Positions 49,512 through 59,123 of a stretch of 64,000 bases of DNA are shown in pieces. The notes beneath the pieces were generated by a model, which ran no database searches, was not told the origin of the DNA, and saw only the letters and a program-made list of their open reading frames with translations. Numbering within the stretch: the first letter of the stretch is position 1; each line of letters opens with the position of its first letter. Location: NCBI GenBank assembly GCA_030652475.1, contig JAUSAO010000059.1:1-64000 (forward strand). Reading direction: 5' to 3'. The DNA is from Gallionella sp. Its GTDB lineage: Bacteria > Pseudomonadota > Gammaproteobacteria > Burkholderiales > Gallionellaceae. The position numbers and the translations under genes were made by a program.

Positions 49512-50900
49512 ATGTCAGCTAATTCTGTTTCACTGGCTTATCTGGTCGCGGCGGTGTTGTTCATCCTGACGCTGAAGGGCTTGAGTTCGCCGACGACGGC
49601 GCGACGCGGCAATATGTTCGGCATGATAGGTATGGCGATTGCCGTGTTGACGACGCTCTCGGTCACGCACAACTGGCAATACATCCTGATCGCCATCGCG
49701 GTCGGCGGCTCGATCGGCGCGCTGGTGGCCAGGCGCATCGAAATGACCGCCATGCCGGAACTGGTCGCGGCGATGCACTCGCTGGTGGGGCTGGCTGCGG
49801 TGCTGGTCGCGATGGCGGCATTCAATAATCCGGTCGCCTACGGTATCGCGCTGCCCGGCGAATTGCTGCACGGCAGTAACCGTATCGAACTGTTTATCGG
49901 TACCTTTGTCGGTGCGATCACCTTTACCGGTTCCATCATCGCTTTCGGCAAACTGTCCGGAAAATTGTCAGGCAGGCCGTTGCGCTTTATGGGCCAACAC
50001 TGGCTGAATCTGGCGCTGGGCATCGCCATGCTGGCCTTCGGCATCGCGTTTTTCCTGGAACCTTCATGGACGCCGTTCCTGATCATGACCGCCATCGCGC
50101 TGTTGCTGGGCGTGTTGCTGATTATGCCGATTGGCGGGGCGGACATGCCGGTGGTGGTGTCCATGCTGAACTCCTATTCGGGCTGGGCGGCGGCAGGCAT
50201 AGGCTTTACGCTGAACAATAATATGCTGATCATCGCCGGTTCGCTGGTCGGCAGCTCCGGTGCAATTTTGTCTTACATCATGTGTAAGGCCATGAACCGC
50301 GCCTTCTTCAACGTCATTCTCGGCGGTTTCGGTGGCGAAGCCTCGGTTGCCGGCGAGGAGGATGGCGTACAGAAGAACCATCGTTCCGGCAGCGCCGATG
50401 ATGCCGCCTTCCTGATGGGCAATGCCGATTCGGTGATCATCGTGCCGGGCTACGGTCTGGCCGTGGCGCGTGCGCAGCATGCCATCAACGAGATGTCCAA
50501 GGTGCTGACCGAAAAAGGCGTCAAGGTGCGCTACGCGATTCATCCTGTGGCAGGCCGTATGCCCGGGCACATGAACGTGTTGCTGGCCGAAGCCGAAGTG
50601 CCGTATGAGCAGGTCGTGGAAATGGACGAGATCAACAACGAATTCGCCGACACCGACGTGGTGCTGGTAATCGGTGCGAACGACGTGGTGAACCCCGCCG
50701 CCAAGAACGACAAGTCCAGTTCGATCTATGGCATGCCGATACTGGATGTGTACAAGGCGCGCACCGTGCTGGTGGTCAAGCGTTCCATGGCAACCGGCTA
50801 CGCGGGTCTGGATAATGATTTGTTCTACATGGACAAGACCATGATGGTATTCGGTGACGCCAAGAAGGTGGTGGAGGACGTGATCAAGGCACTCGCCTGA
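49512..50900 (+). CDS. pntB: NAD(P) transhydrogenase subunit beta
   Basis: Predicted 462-residue subunit: an N-terminal half with eight or nine membrane helices forming the proton channel (MPELVAAMHSLVGLAAVLVA with the conserved His), and a C-terminal NADP-binding dIII domain (SVIIVPGYGLAVARAQHAINEM, VRYAIHPVAGRMPGHMNVLLAEA, VLVIGANDVVNPAA, YMDKTMMVFGDAKKVVEDV). Family length. Last gene of the pnt operon. Confidence 0.97.
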   Translation: MSANSVSLAYLVAAVLFILTLKGLSSPTTARRGNMFGMIGMAIAVLTTLSVTHNWQYILIAIAVGGSIGALVARRIEMTAMPELVAAMHSLVGLAAVLVAMAAFNNPVAYGIALPGELLHGSNRIELFIGTFVGAITFTGSIIAFGKLSGKLSGRPLRFMGQHWLNLALGIAMLAFGIAFFLEPSWTPFLIMTAIALLLGVLLIMPIGGADMPVVVSMLNSYSGWAAAGIGFTLNNNMLIIAGSLVGSSGAILSYIMCKAMNRAFFNVILGGFGGEASVAGEEDGVQKNHRSGSADDAAFLMGNADSVIIVPGYGLAVARAQHAINEMSKVLTEKGVKVRYAIHPVAGRMPGHMNVLLAEAEVPYEQVVEMDEINNEFADTDVVLVIGANDVVNPAAKNDKSSSIYGMPILDVYKARTVLVVKRSMATGYAGLDNDLFYMDKTMMVFGDAKKVVEDVIKALA

Positions 50901-51038
50901 GTTGTGGTGAGCCGATAAGCAAGAAGGGCATGTAAGTATCTTCCCTGTTTTGTTATCCAGGGATGAGCGATACAAGCTGATGGATGTTCTTTATACCGTG
51001 GTTACGATAAAAATCCTATCACGCAGAGGCCATAAGGC

Positions 51039-54000
51039 ATGACGCAGTTCAAAAAAGAACCAGGACAGTGGCTCGGCTTGCACGCCAGTCATCAGCAACC
51101 GATGCGCAAGGCGGGCGTCACGGTTGCACTGCTGGCGCTTGCTGTATTGCTGGTAAGCGCGCTTCCACCCCTGCCTGAAACGCGTGGCATTGCGGGTTAC
51201 TTGCCGCTGCACACCTTGCTCGAAACTATCGCGATCATTATTGCGATGCTGGTATTCGCGGTAGGCTGGCATGCCTATCGCCGGGAATTACCCGGAAACT
51301 TGCTGCTGATTGCCTGCGCATTTCTCGGAGTGGGCATGCTGGATTTCACGCACACGATTTCCTACGCGGGTATGCCTGACTTTGTCACGCCGGGCAGCCC
51401 GGAGAAGGCGATAGGCTTCTGGCTGGCGGCGCGTACGCTGGCAGCGATTACGCTGCTTGCGGTTGCTATCCTGCCCTGGAGAACGCTCACCTCAGCATTA
51501 TTCCGTTATGTGCTGCTTGCCAGTGTGGTAGCAGTGGTCGGATGTCTGCACTGGCTGATGTTGTTTCACGCTTATCTGCTCCCGCAGACTTTCGTGGACG
51601 GGCAGGGGCTCACCCGGTTCAAGATCTATTATGAGTACGTGCTGATCGCGCTGAATCTGGCAACGGCAGCTATTCTGTGGATGCGCATGCGCAAACCGCA
51701 GCCATTCGACGCGGCGGGATTGTTTGGCGCAGTCTGCACAATGGCGTTGAGCGAATATCTGTTTACGCTTTACGCCGAGGTAAGTGATATTTACAACCTG
51801 ACGGGGCATCTGTACAAGGTGGTCTCCTATCTGTTTCTTTATCGTGCGATCTTTATTGCAGCCATAGAACGCCCTTACCTTCAGCTGCAAGCGGCGCAAA
51901 ATCAATTGCACGCCACGATTAAAGCGATTCCCGACCTGCTGTTTGAGGTCGATCTGGAGGGGCGCTACCATGCGTATCACTCTCCTCGTTCAGATTTTCA
52001 GCCTGTATTGGCCGACACCTATATAGGCAAGACGATGCGGGAAATGCTGCCGAGCGATGTCGCACAGATCGGCATGTCAGCCTTGCAGGAGGCCTACAAA
52101 ACCGGGTTTGCCAAGGGTGAATATCAACTGGAGTCGTCCAGAGGGAAACGCTGGTTCGAGTTCTCGGGCAGCCGGAAATCCGTTGAACCTGAGCAGGCGC
52201 CGCGTTTTGTCGTGCTGTCACGCGACATTACCGAACGCAAGCAGATGGAGCTGGAGCTTGCTGAATCGCACGGCCTGCTCAAGGCGGTTATCGACGCAGT
52301 TCCGGCGCGTATTTTCTGGAAAAACAATGAGTTATTCTATATGGGCTGCAATCCCGCTTTTGCCGCCGATGCGGGAGCGGCATCCCCTGAGGAGGTGGTC
52401 GGCAAGGATGATTATCAGTTGGCCTGGAAAGCGCAGGCCGATATTTATCGTGCCGATGACCGGCAGGTCATGGATACAGGCATCCCCAAACTTTTTTATG
52501 ACGAGCCTACGACCTCGTCTGACGGAAAAATTACCTGGTTGCGTACTTCCAAGGTCGCGCTGCGCAATAAGGACAACGCAACGATAGGGGTACTGGGTCT
52601 CTATCAGGATATTACCGAGCAAAAGCTGGAAAAGATCGTTTTGCAACAGAGCGAATATCATCTCAGACAGGCGCAGCAAATCGCTCACATCGGCAGCTGG
52701 AATTATGACCTCGCCGGTAAATTATCGTGGTCGGATGAGATGTATCGGATTTATGGTGTTGCTCTGGGAATATTTACGCTCGATGTTGATAATTTTCTTA
52801 AGTTGATACACGCCGATGACCAGTCTGCCATGCAGGAATGGATCGCAGCCTGTGCATCCGGCCAGAAACCGGGAGTGCTGGAGTTCCGTATCTGGCGGGA
52901 GGGCAGCATCCGCTATATCAGCGGGCAGGGTGAGTTGATGCTGGATGCCGATGGCAAACCAGACTATATGGCGGGGACTGCTCAGGACATTACCGAGCGC
53001 AAACATACCGAAGAGTCCCTGTTTACGCTTTCCTTTGCCATGGAACAAAGTCCCAATTCCATCGTAATCACCGCGCTTGATGGACGCATCGAATATGTCA
53101 ATTCAACCTTCAAAAAAGTAACCGGATACAGTTTGGATGATGTGCTGGGCAAAAATCCGCGCATCCAGCAGTCAGGCAAGACATCCAGAGAAACGTATGC
53201 TGACATGTGGTCGCATCTGACGCGTGGTGAACCCTGGCAGGGTGAGCTGGTTAACTGCCGTAAGGATGGCAGCGAATATACCGAAGCCGTACAAATATCG
53301 CCGGTGAGGCAAGTCAGTGGCAGGGTTACCAATTACCTGGCGGTGAAGCAGGATATCACCGAAAAAAAGAAGGCTGAAGAACGCATTGAAAGGCTGGCGC
53401 ATTTCGATCAGCTTACGGGCCTGCCCAATCGCAGCATGTTGAATGCGCGTTTCAAATTTGCGCTCAGCCTGGCGCAACGCAGTGGCGAGCAACTGGCGTT
53501 GATGTTCCTGGATCTGGACCGGTTCAAAAATATCAACGACACGCTGGGACACGCCGTCGGCGATCAATTATTGATGGAGGTGGCAAGGCGACTGAAGGCA
53601 ACCTTGCGCGATGAAGACACGGTGTCGCGTCTGGGCGGTGATGAATTTATCATTGTCCTGCCCGGAATTGATGCGAACGGTGCGGCGCATGTAGCGAGCA
53701 AACTGCTCGAAGCCGTATCGTTATCCTGGCAATTCGAACAGCATGAGCTGATTGCCACGCCCTCGATCGGCATCGCGATCTATCCTGATGACGGCAAGGA
53801 TTTCGAGACCTTGTCCAAGCATGCAGACGCGGCCATGTATCGCGTCAAGCAGGAAGGCCGTAACGATTTTCGTTTTTTTACGCCGGAAATGCAGGCCAGT
53901 TCCGCACGCAGCATGCAACTGGCGAATGCGTTGCGTTACGCATTGTCACGCAACGAATTGTTTTTACACTACCAGCCGCAAATAGCGATACAGGATGGGC

Positions 54001-54674
54001 GTATCGTCGGCGCGGAAGCCTTGCTGCGCTGGGAACATCCCGAGTTGGGCATGATTTCCCCCGCTGAATTTATCCCCATCGCCGAAGATGGCGGACAGAT
54101 CATCCAGATTGGCGAGTGGGTGTTGCGCACGGCGGTCAGGCAGTTGAAGGACTGGATGGACAGCGGACTGCCGCCCATGGTGATGGCTGTTAATCTATCT
54201 GCGGTGCAGTTTCATCAGACCAATATGATTGAACGGGTAACCAGCATTCTCGATGAGGTGGGATTGCCGCACAAATATCTGGAGCTGGAACTGACCGAGG
54301 CCGTAGCAATGAATGACCCCCTGGTCGCTATCGCGGTGATGGACAGGCTGCATGAAAGCGGCATCCGTATGTCTATCGATGATTTTGGTACCGGGTATTC
54401 TTCATTGAGTTACCTGAAAAAATTCAAGGTATCCAAACTGAAAATAGACCAGTCTTTTGTCTGCGACATTACCGATGACCCGGAAGACAAAGCGATCGTT
54501 ACTGCCATCATCAACATGGCCAGCAGCCTGGGTATCCGCACGATAGCCGAGGGCGTGGAGACATCCGGGCAATTGGCTTTCCTGCGTTTACAGGGGTGCG
54601 ACGAGGTGCAGGGCTATTATTTCAGCAAGCCACTGCTGGCGGAGCAATTCGAGGTGTTTGCAAGAAATAACTGA
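51039..54674 (+). CDS. MASE3-PAS(x4)-GGDEF-EAL c-di-GMP turnover protein
   Basis: Predicted 1211-residue membrane sensor. The N-terminal hydrophobic MASE3-like sensor domain spans about 30-280 (LDFTHTISYAGMPDFVTPGSPEKAIGFWLAARTLAA in outline). Four PAS/PAC units follow (about 290-400, 405-530, 540-655, 660-780), each ending in a DITERK-type motif. The GGDEF domain has an intact RLGGDEF (about 866) and the EAL domain an intact EALLRW (about 993), NLSAVQ, ELTEAV and DDFGTGYSSL (about 1113). Both catalytic centres look competent, so it could make or degrade c-di-GMP. It stands alone, 138 bases after pntB. Confidence 0.93.
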   Translation: MTQFKKEPGQWLGLHASHQQPMRKAGVTVALLALAVLLVSALPPLPETRGIAGYLPLHTLLETIAIIIAMLVFAVGWHAYRRELPGNLLLIACAFLGVGMLDFTHTISYAGMPDFVTPGSPEKAIGFWLAARTLAAITLLAVAILPWRTLTSALFRYVLLASVVAVVGCLHWLMLFHAYLLPQTFVDGQGLTRFKIYYEYVLIALNLATAAILWMRMRKPQPFDAAGLFGAVCTMALSEYLFTLYAEVSDIYNLTGHLYKVVSYLFLYRAIFIAAIERPYLQLQAAQNQLHATIKAIPDLLFEVDLEGRYHAYHSPRSDFQPVLADTYIGKTMREMLPSDVAQIGMSALQEAYKTGFAKGEYQLESSRGKRWFEFSGSRKSVEPEQAPRFVVLSRDITERKQMELELAESHGLLKAVIDAVPARIFWKNNELFYMGCNPAFAADAGAASPEEVVGKDDYQLAWKAQADIYRADDRQVMDTGIPKLFYDEPTTSSDGKITWLRTSKVALRNKDNATIGVLGLYQDITEQKLEKIVLQQSEYHLRQAQQIAHIGSWNYDLAGKLSWSDEMYRIYGVALGIFTLDVDNFLKLIHADDQSAMQEWIAACASGQKPGVLEFRIWREGSIRYISGQGELMLDADGKPDYMAGTAQDITERKHTEESLFTLSFAMEQSPNSIVITALDGRIEYVNSTFKKVTGYSLDDVLGKNPRIQQSGKTSRETYADMWSHLTRGEPWQGELVNCRKDGSEYTEAVQISPVRQVSGRVTNYLAVKQDITEKKKAEERIERLAHFDQLTGLPNRSMLNARFKFALSLAQRSGEQLALMFLDLDRFKNINDTLGHAVGDQLLMEVARRLKATLRDEDTVSRLGGDEFIIVLPGIDANGAAHVASKLLEAVSLSWQFEQHELIATPSIGIAIYPDDGKDFETLSKHADAAMYRVKQEGRNDFRFFTPEMQASSARSMQLANALRYALSRNELFLHYQPQIAIQDGRIVGAEALLRWEHPELGMISPAEFIPIAEDGGQIIQIGEWVLRTAVRQLKDWMDSGLPPMVMAVNLSAVQFHQTNMIERVTSILDEVGLPHKYLELELTEAVAMNDPLVAIAVMDRLHESGIRMSIDDFGTGYSSLSYLKKFKVSKLKIDQSFVCDITDDPEDKAIVTAIINMASSLGIRTIAEGVETSGQLAFLRLQGCDEVQGYYFSKPLLAEQFEVFARNN

Positions 54675-54690
54675 GGCAACGTGATCGATT

Positions 54691-54731
54691 CATCCCAAAT
54701 AATCCATTAGGCCGGTATGACGCCGTTTTTG
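54691..54731. repeat. Half copy of the ATACCGGC-type palindromic repeat
   Basis: ATCCCAAATAATCCATTAG followed by GCCGGTATGACGCCG. The same ATCCCAAATAATCCATTAG stands immediately before the full palindromic repeat at 55201, so this is the outer flank plus half an arm. It begins 17 bases after the preceding gene. Confidence 0.6.
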
Positions 54732-54823
54732 CTAAGCTCTGTCGCTATTAACTGTTGAAATTCAGTTAAACCCAAATTGTCCATTGGAAAATTCTTCCCC
54801 CATCCCCCCTCCACCTCCCCCCT

Positions 54824-55013
54824 TGAAGGGGGGAGAGTATGCCGCTGCGCCCGCCTTCCCTTGAAGGGGGGAGAGTATGCCGCTGCGCCCGCCTTCCCCT
54901 GAAGGGGGGAGAGTATGCCGCTGCGCCCGCCTTCCCCTGAAGGGGGGGGGAGTATGCCGCTGCGCCCGCCTTCCCCTGAAGGGGGGGGAGTATGCCGCTG
55001 CGCCCACCCCAGC
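54824..55013. repeat. 38-bp tandem repeat, five units
   Basis: Units begin TGAAGGGGGG at 54824, 54862, 54900, 54938 and 54977 (steps 38, 38, 38, 39). Each runs through AGAGTATGCCGCTGCGCCCG to CCTTCCCC. The G run differs in length between units (6 to 9). There are no spacers, so it is not a CRISPR. Each unit junction can form a CCTTCCCC/GGGG hairpin. Confidence 0.9.
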
Positions 55014-55040
55014 CCTCCCCTTCAAGGGGAGGGCTGGGGT
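55008..55040. repeat. Strong perfect hairpin after the tandem array
   Basis: CCCCAGCCCTCCCC pairs with GGGGAGGGCTGGGG across a 5-base loop (TTCAA). No T run follows, so it may be structural or an mRNA stabiliser rather than a terminator. Confidence 0.75.
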
Positions 55041-55200
55041 GGGGATGGGTTAAATTCAGCTAATGAGCAATCTGGGTTAAAGGGTCAATAATCAAAATCA
55101 TACTCACGCTTTTTCATGCAATGGGGCAGTGATCAACAGCCAACTACGACATAGCCTTTTTCTAATGGGCAATCTGGCTTTATCCCAAATAATCCATTAG

Positions 55201-55388
55201 ACGTCATACCGGCGCAGGCCGGTACCCAGCAATAGAAAACGTTCCGCAAATAACCAGCGGCTTGGCTGGCGTTGTTTGCCAGATTAGCCGAATGGCTAGT
55301 TGTTTCATCAGCGGACAAAACCAAGGTGTTGTCCCACTTACGTGGGGAATTTGTAGTCATCTGGATACCGGCCTGCGCCGGTATGACG
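55201..55388. repeat. Composite palindromic repeat (ATACCGGC type)
   Basis: Arms at 55201-55229 and 55361-55388 (CGTCATACCGGCGCAGGCC core, one mismatch) enclose about 130 bp with further inverted pairs. The architecture equals the element at 44198, but with a different inner word (ATACCGG rather than ATTCCCG). With the neighbouring repeats (54691, 54824, 55008, 55473) it makes up the 919-bp gap 54675-55593, in which I see no gene. Confidence 0.8.
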
Positions 55389-55472
55389 CAGTTTTTTCTA
55401 ACGGGCATGGAAAAGTGACCACCCCTGATAATGAAACCCGCCATGCCCGTTCCCTCACCCCCGTACCCCCTC

Positions 55473-55496
55473 TGATGGAACTACTAGCCATTCCAC
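55473..55496. repeat. Second copy of the dispersed 24-bp repeat
   Basis: Matches 2833-2856 with one mismatch (TGATGGAACTAcTAGCCATT then CCAC). Here it lies at the right end of the repeat-filled gap near the TonB receptor gene. Confidence 0.5.
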
Positions 55497-55593
55497 TAAG
55501 CCAGCAAGCTGGCAAGTGTCTGGTTATCCCAAAGGGCGAGGGGGTACGGTTCGTCGCTGCGCGAGTTTCACGTTAATGAACTATCTGGGTTTA

Positions 55594-57657
55594 TCAAAGA
55601 TTATGCTGAAGCTGGAGGTAAAAAACACGGCCGGGCAGCGGCAGATCGGAGTACATGCCCACTGATTTAAAGGTCGGTTCTCTGGCATCCTGATTAAACA
55701 GATTCATCACACGGCCGCTCACCTGCCAATCGTTGACGAGTTTCTCGCGCCGCAAGCTCAAATCTACCGTGCTGTAATCGGGAATCAGCGGACGGGTATC
55801 GCCCGGCTCGCGCATGCGTCCGGCCACATGATTGATCGTGGTGCCGAACTGCCATAGCGGCGCAAAACGCCAGTCTGCCCGAGCGAACAGGCGCTGGTGC
55901 GGCGCCATGCCGGCATCCTGTCCGGTGGTTTCATCCTTTGAGCGCTGCAGCGAAACATTGCCGGTCAGGCGCAGATTTCCGGCGGCCTCAAGCGTGGCCT
56001 CAAATTCCAGTCCGCGTCCGGTTTGCCCGCCGCTGTTCAGATAGGTGACCCCTACGGGCAAAATAATGCTGCGCATGTGGTACTGGAAAAAATTCAGACT
56101 GGTTTTCAGTTTCTCGACCGGCTGCCAGGAAACCCCCAGCTCATCGGTGGTAATGGTCTCCGGTTTGATATTGGGACTGCCGATCGCCACCGGGTTGTTG
56201 ATGGCGTATTGCTCGACGAACGAGGGGGCGCGGAAAGCCGTGCCATGCATGGCCTTGACCACGACGTTGTAGGCCGCATCCCAAACCAGCGCGAGACGCG
56301 GATTGGTGGTGCCGCCAAAGTCGGAATAGTTGTCATGCCGCACGCCTGCCGTCAGCGTCCAATCTTGGCCGATATTCCATTCATCCTGAACGAACACGAA
56401 AGACACGTTGCGCTTATGCGGCAGCATATAGGCCCGCGCCGGATTGCCAGTCGCATCCACTACGCCGGGTAAAGGATTGCCATTCGCATCGAAGTTTTTA
56501 CTTTCCCTCGCCTCATACAAATCGTCAATGCGGTATCCCGCGCCAGTGCGGATGCGATGCTGGTCAAAAGCGGTATAGACAGCGGTTACGCTGGCATGAG
56601 TGTGCTGCTCGGAATGTCCCGCAGTGCCGAGCATGCCGTTGGGGAAAGCACCGCCAAAGGCGCCTGCGGGGAATAAGGAAAAGATCGGATTGGCCGGCTT
56701 ACTCTTAACATCGTAATAACCGATAACACCGGATACGTCCCAGTTTTGCGCCCAGTTGGCTTGTTCATAATTCAAGTCCAGATACAGCCTGGACTCGGAA
56801 ACTCGCGAGTTGGGATCCAGCGCCCCGGCAACGCCTGCGCTGCTACCCAATTCGCGCTGCTGATAGGCTGCCCGCAAACGCCATGCGTCGTAGGACAAAT
56901 CGGTGCGCGCATCGAACGCCTTGCGTTGCTCATTGAGCGGGCCGGGCGCGAGTGAGGCTTTTGTGCCGAAGATTGCATCCCAGGCGGTTTGGGCATCCTG
57001 CTGGACAATGCCCTTGTCGCCATCGGTAACGCCCGCCCGCAGATAGAAAGCAGCGTCCAGTTCACCCAGCTTGCCGCCATGCTGTATCCATGCATCTTTC
57101 GTGTTGAAGCTGCCGATACGTGCGCCGTATTCGGTGCCCTTGAGGTCTGCCGCCGTCTTGGTAATGACATTGATTACCCCGGAGAAGGCATCCGCCCCGT
57201 ACAGCGCGGAACCCGGCCCGCGTATCACCTCGATGCGCGCCACATTCTCCAGCGGCATGCCGCCCCAACCCTGGCTGCGATCACCCACAAAAACATTGGT
57301 GATCGGGATGCCATTGACCAGCATCAGAACCTGCGGGTTATAGCTGGTATGGATACCACGAAAGCTGTAAATCGGAGTCATCAACATATTCGACTTGGAA
57401 ACATGCAGCCCCGGCACGCTTTCCAGCGCCTGATCCAGATCGGTCGCCCCCATCGCTTTGATATCGTGGGCGGTAATCACCGTCGCCGCAGAGGGCGCGC
57501 GGGTGATGGGTTGCGAACTGCCCGTAGCGATGCTAATGGTGGACTGGTCGCCATAGACCAGCGCCAAATCCTCTTCCTCGGAAGGCAGCGCAACAGCGGA
57601 GCCGCTCCAGGCTAACGCCAAAATGACACAGAGTTTTCCAAGATGCAATGCTTGCAT
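55594..57657 (-). CDS. TonB-dependent outer-membrane receptor
   Basis: Predicted 687 residues: a signal peptide (MQALHLGKLCVILALAWSGSAVA), then a plug domain (ITRAPSAATVITAHDIKAMGATDLDQALESVPGLHV in outline; VLMLVNGIPITNV; ENVARIEVIRGPGSALYGADAFSGVINVITK) and a 22-strand barrel ending in an aromatic-rich strand (GRVFYLQLQHNL). Such receptors import iron chelates, vitamins or sugars with TonB energy. The ligand is not evident, and no cobalamin riboswitch was recognised upstream. I chose ATG 57657, preceded by GAGGAGAAG; the frame runs on to 57798 without homology. It is divergent from a binding-protein/GGDEF-EAL pair. Confidence 0.92.
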   Translation of the reverse strand: MQALHLGKLCVILALAWSGSAVALPSEEEDLALVYGDQSTISIATGSSQPITRAPSAATVITAHDIKAMGATDLDQALESVPGLHVSKSNMLMTPIYSFRGIHTSYNPQVLMLVNGIPITNVFVGDRSQGWGGMPLENVARIEVIRGPGSALYGADAFSGVINVITKTAADLKGTEYGARIGSFNTKDAWIQHGGKLGELDAAFYLRAGVTDGDKGIVQQDAQTAWDAIFGTKASLAPGPLNEQRKAFDARTDLSYDAWRLRAAYQQRELGSSAGVAGALDPNSRVSESRLYLDLNYEQANWAQNWDVSGVIGYYDVKSKPANPIFSLFPAGAFGGAFPNGMLGTAGHSEQHTHASVTAVYTAFDQHRIRTGAGYRIDDLYEARESKNFDANGNPLPGVVDATGNPARAYMLPHKRNVSFVFVQDEWNIGQDWTLTAGVRHDNYSDFGGTTNPRLALVWDAAYNVVVKAMHGTAFRAPSFVEQYAINNPVAIGSPNIKPETITTDELGVSWQPVEKLKTSLNFFQYHMRSIILPVGVTYLNSGGQTGRGLEFEATLEAAGNLRLTGNVSLQRSKDETTGQDAGMAPHQRLFARADWRFAPLWQFGTTINHVAGRMREPGDTRPLIPDYSTVDLSLRREKLVNDWQVSGRVMNLFNQDAREPTFKSVGMYSDLPLPGRVFYLQLQHNL

Positions 57658-57914
57658 GGCGCTTCTCCTCGTAGATGTCAGGTGCATCCTGTTTTTTGCT
57701 TGCCGATAAAGATCAGCATTACCGGTATGGAGTAGGTCATTCTTGCAAGGCGCAATACTACCGCAATTTTTCGCCGGACTGCGCTTTTTAACCCACAAAT
57801 CAAGTGAGGGTTCTGCAAAGCCTGCTACTATTGCAGCAGGTGACAGAATTTTGCCAATAACTATTCGGGTTGACTTGTGATCAGGCTCACTTGAATACCA
57901 ACGAAAAAACGATC

Positions 57915-59123
57915 ATGGGTATATTCACACTGCTGTCCCGCATCACGCCCCCTTGCCATATAAGGGCTGGCGCGGTGTTGCTGGCTTCATTACTGATAAC
58001 GGCGGCAAGTCCTGCATGGGCGACATTGAAAGACCTGAATGCCCTGCCGGGCGAGCCGTCGCAGGCGGATTTCGCCCGTGCGACTCACTCGATCAACACC
58101 TCCTTTCTCTTACCCTCTTCGACGCTGTTACAGACGGACTACACCGAGGTGATCCAGACCATCGAAGCCTTTCCCGATGTGGTGGTTTTCCCTATTTTGG
58201 TCGCCGGCCCCGTGGTCGCGACCGCGACCAGAAAACTGGCCAACAAATTCGCACAGGCAGAGGGCAACATTGCGGTCATCTACCCGGACCTCGCCGAACC
58301 GTATCGCAGCGTATTCGCGCAAATTATTGGCGGCATAGAGGCCAGGGCCCGGGGGCGCGTCAGCCATTTCGCGGTGGGATCAAACGTGGATGTCGGTGAG
58401 TTGAATAATTCGCTGCGCCGCCAGGATACCCGGGTGGTGATTGCGCTGGGCAGGCAGGGAGTGAAGGTTGCTTCCGCGCTGGACAGCAGCATCGGCGTGG
58501 TGGTGGGCGGGGTATTGACGGCACCGGAAGATAAAGCGCGCGATCATCAGGTGAATAGCCTGTCGCCGGATCCGGCGCTGCTGTTCTCGCGCCTGAAGAC
58601 CTTGAAACCTGGGGTGCGGCGGGTATTCACCGTGTATGACCCGCGCCAGAATGCGTGGATGATGCGTCTGGCGAAAGAGGCTGCGCGCACTCAGGGGCTG
58701 GAATTCACGGCCTACGAGGCACAGGACTTGCGCAGCGCGATGCTGGCTTATCAGAAAATTCTCGCCTCCGCCGACAGCAGTCAGGATGCCTTATGGTTGC
58801 CTCAGGATTCCACTACGGTAGAAGACAGCTCGGTGCTGCCGCTGGTGCTGGAGGAATCCTGGACGCGCAATCTGGCGGTGTTCTCCAGCAGTTTCGGTCA
58901 CGTCAGGCGCGGCGTGCTGTTCTCACTGTATCCGAACAATGTCGAACTGGGCCGCCATCTTGCCGGTTCTGCACTCAGCTTTCTGACTTCCGGCGAAAAT
59001 GAGGTATCCGGCATGCTCCCCTTGCGCGAAGTGTTGATGGCGATCAACCTGCGCACAGCCAAACATCTTGAAATTAATACCAGCCGTCCGCAAATTTTCG
59101 ACATGGCGTTCCCGGAACAATGA
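57915..59123 (+). CDS. Periplasmic ABC-type substrate-binding protein
   Basis: Predicted 402 residues: signal peptide (AGAVLLASLLITAASPAWA), then a two-lobed fold of the TrpX-like ABC_sub_bind class (VVFPILVAGPVVATATRKLANKF, IAVIYPDLAEPYRSVFAQIIGGIE, RRVFTVYDPRQNAWMMRLAKEAA, LPQDSTTVEDSSVLPLVLEESW). No ABC permease or ATPase follows. Instead its stop overlaps the start of a membrane GGDEF-EAL protein (ATGA), so it more likely senses a ligand for c-di-GMP signalling than feeds a transporter (inference). The start is uncertain; a TTG at 57870 would lengthen it by 15 residues. Confidence 0.82.
   Translation: MGIFTLLSRITPPCHIRAGAVLLASLLITAASPAWATLKDLNALPGEPSQADFARATHSINTSFLLPSSTLLQTDYTEVIQTIEAFPDVVVFPILVAGPVVATATRKLANKFAQAEGNIAVIYPDLAEPYRSVFAQIIGGIEARARGRVSHFAVGSNVDVGELNNSLRRQDTRVVIALGRQGVKVASALDSSIGVVVGGVLTAPEDKARDHQVNSLSPDPALLFSRLKTLKPGVRRVFTVYDPRQNAWMMRLAKEAARTQGLEFTAYEAQDLRSAMLAYQKILASADSSQDALWLPQDSTTVEDSSVLPLVLEESWTRNLAVFSSSFGHVRRGVLFSLYPNNVELGRHLAGSALSFLTSGENEVSGMLPLREVLMAINLRTAKHLEINTSRPQIFDMAFPEQ

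Noticed and set aside
54824-55013. CRISPR array
   Set aside because: The units are directly tandem with no unique spacers and no cas genes are in the window.
54762-55025. 87-codon minus-strand frame in the tandem array
   Set aside because: Simply the translated 38-bp repeat (PPFRGRRAQRH units); no ribosome site and no family.
57658-57914. Cobalamin or other riboswitch upstream of the TonB receptor
   Set aside because: No B12-box or other recognised riboswitch consensus seen in the divergent gap.
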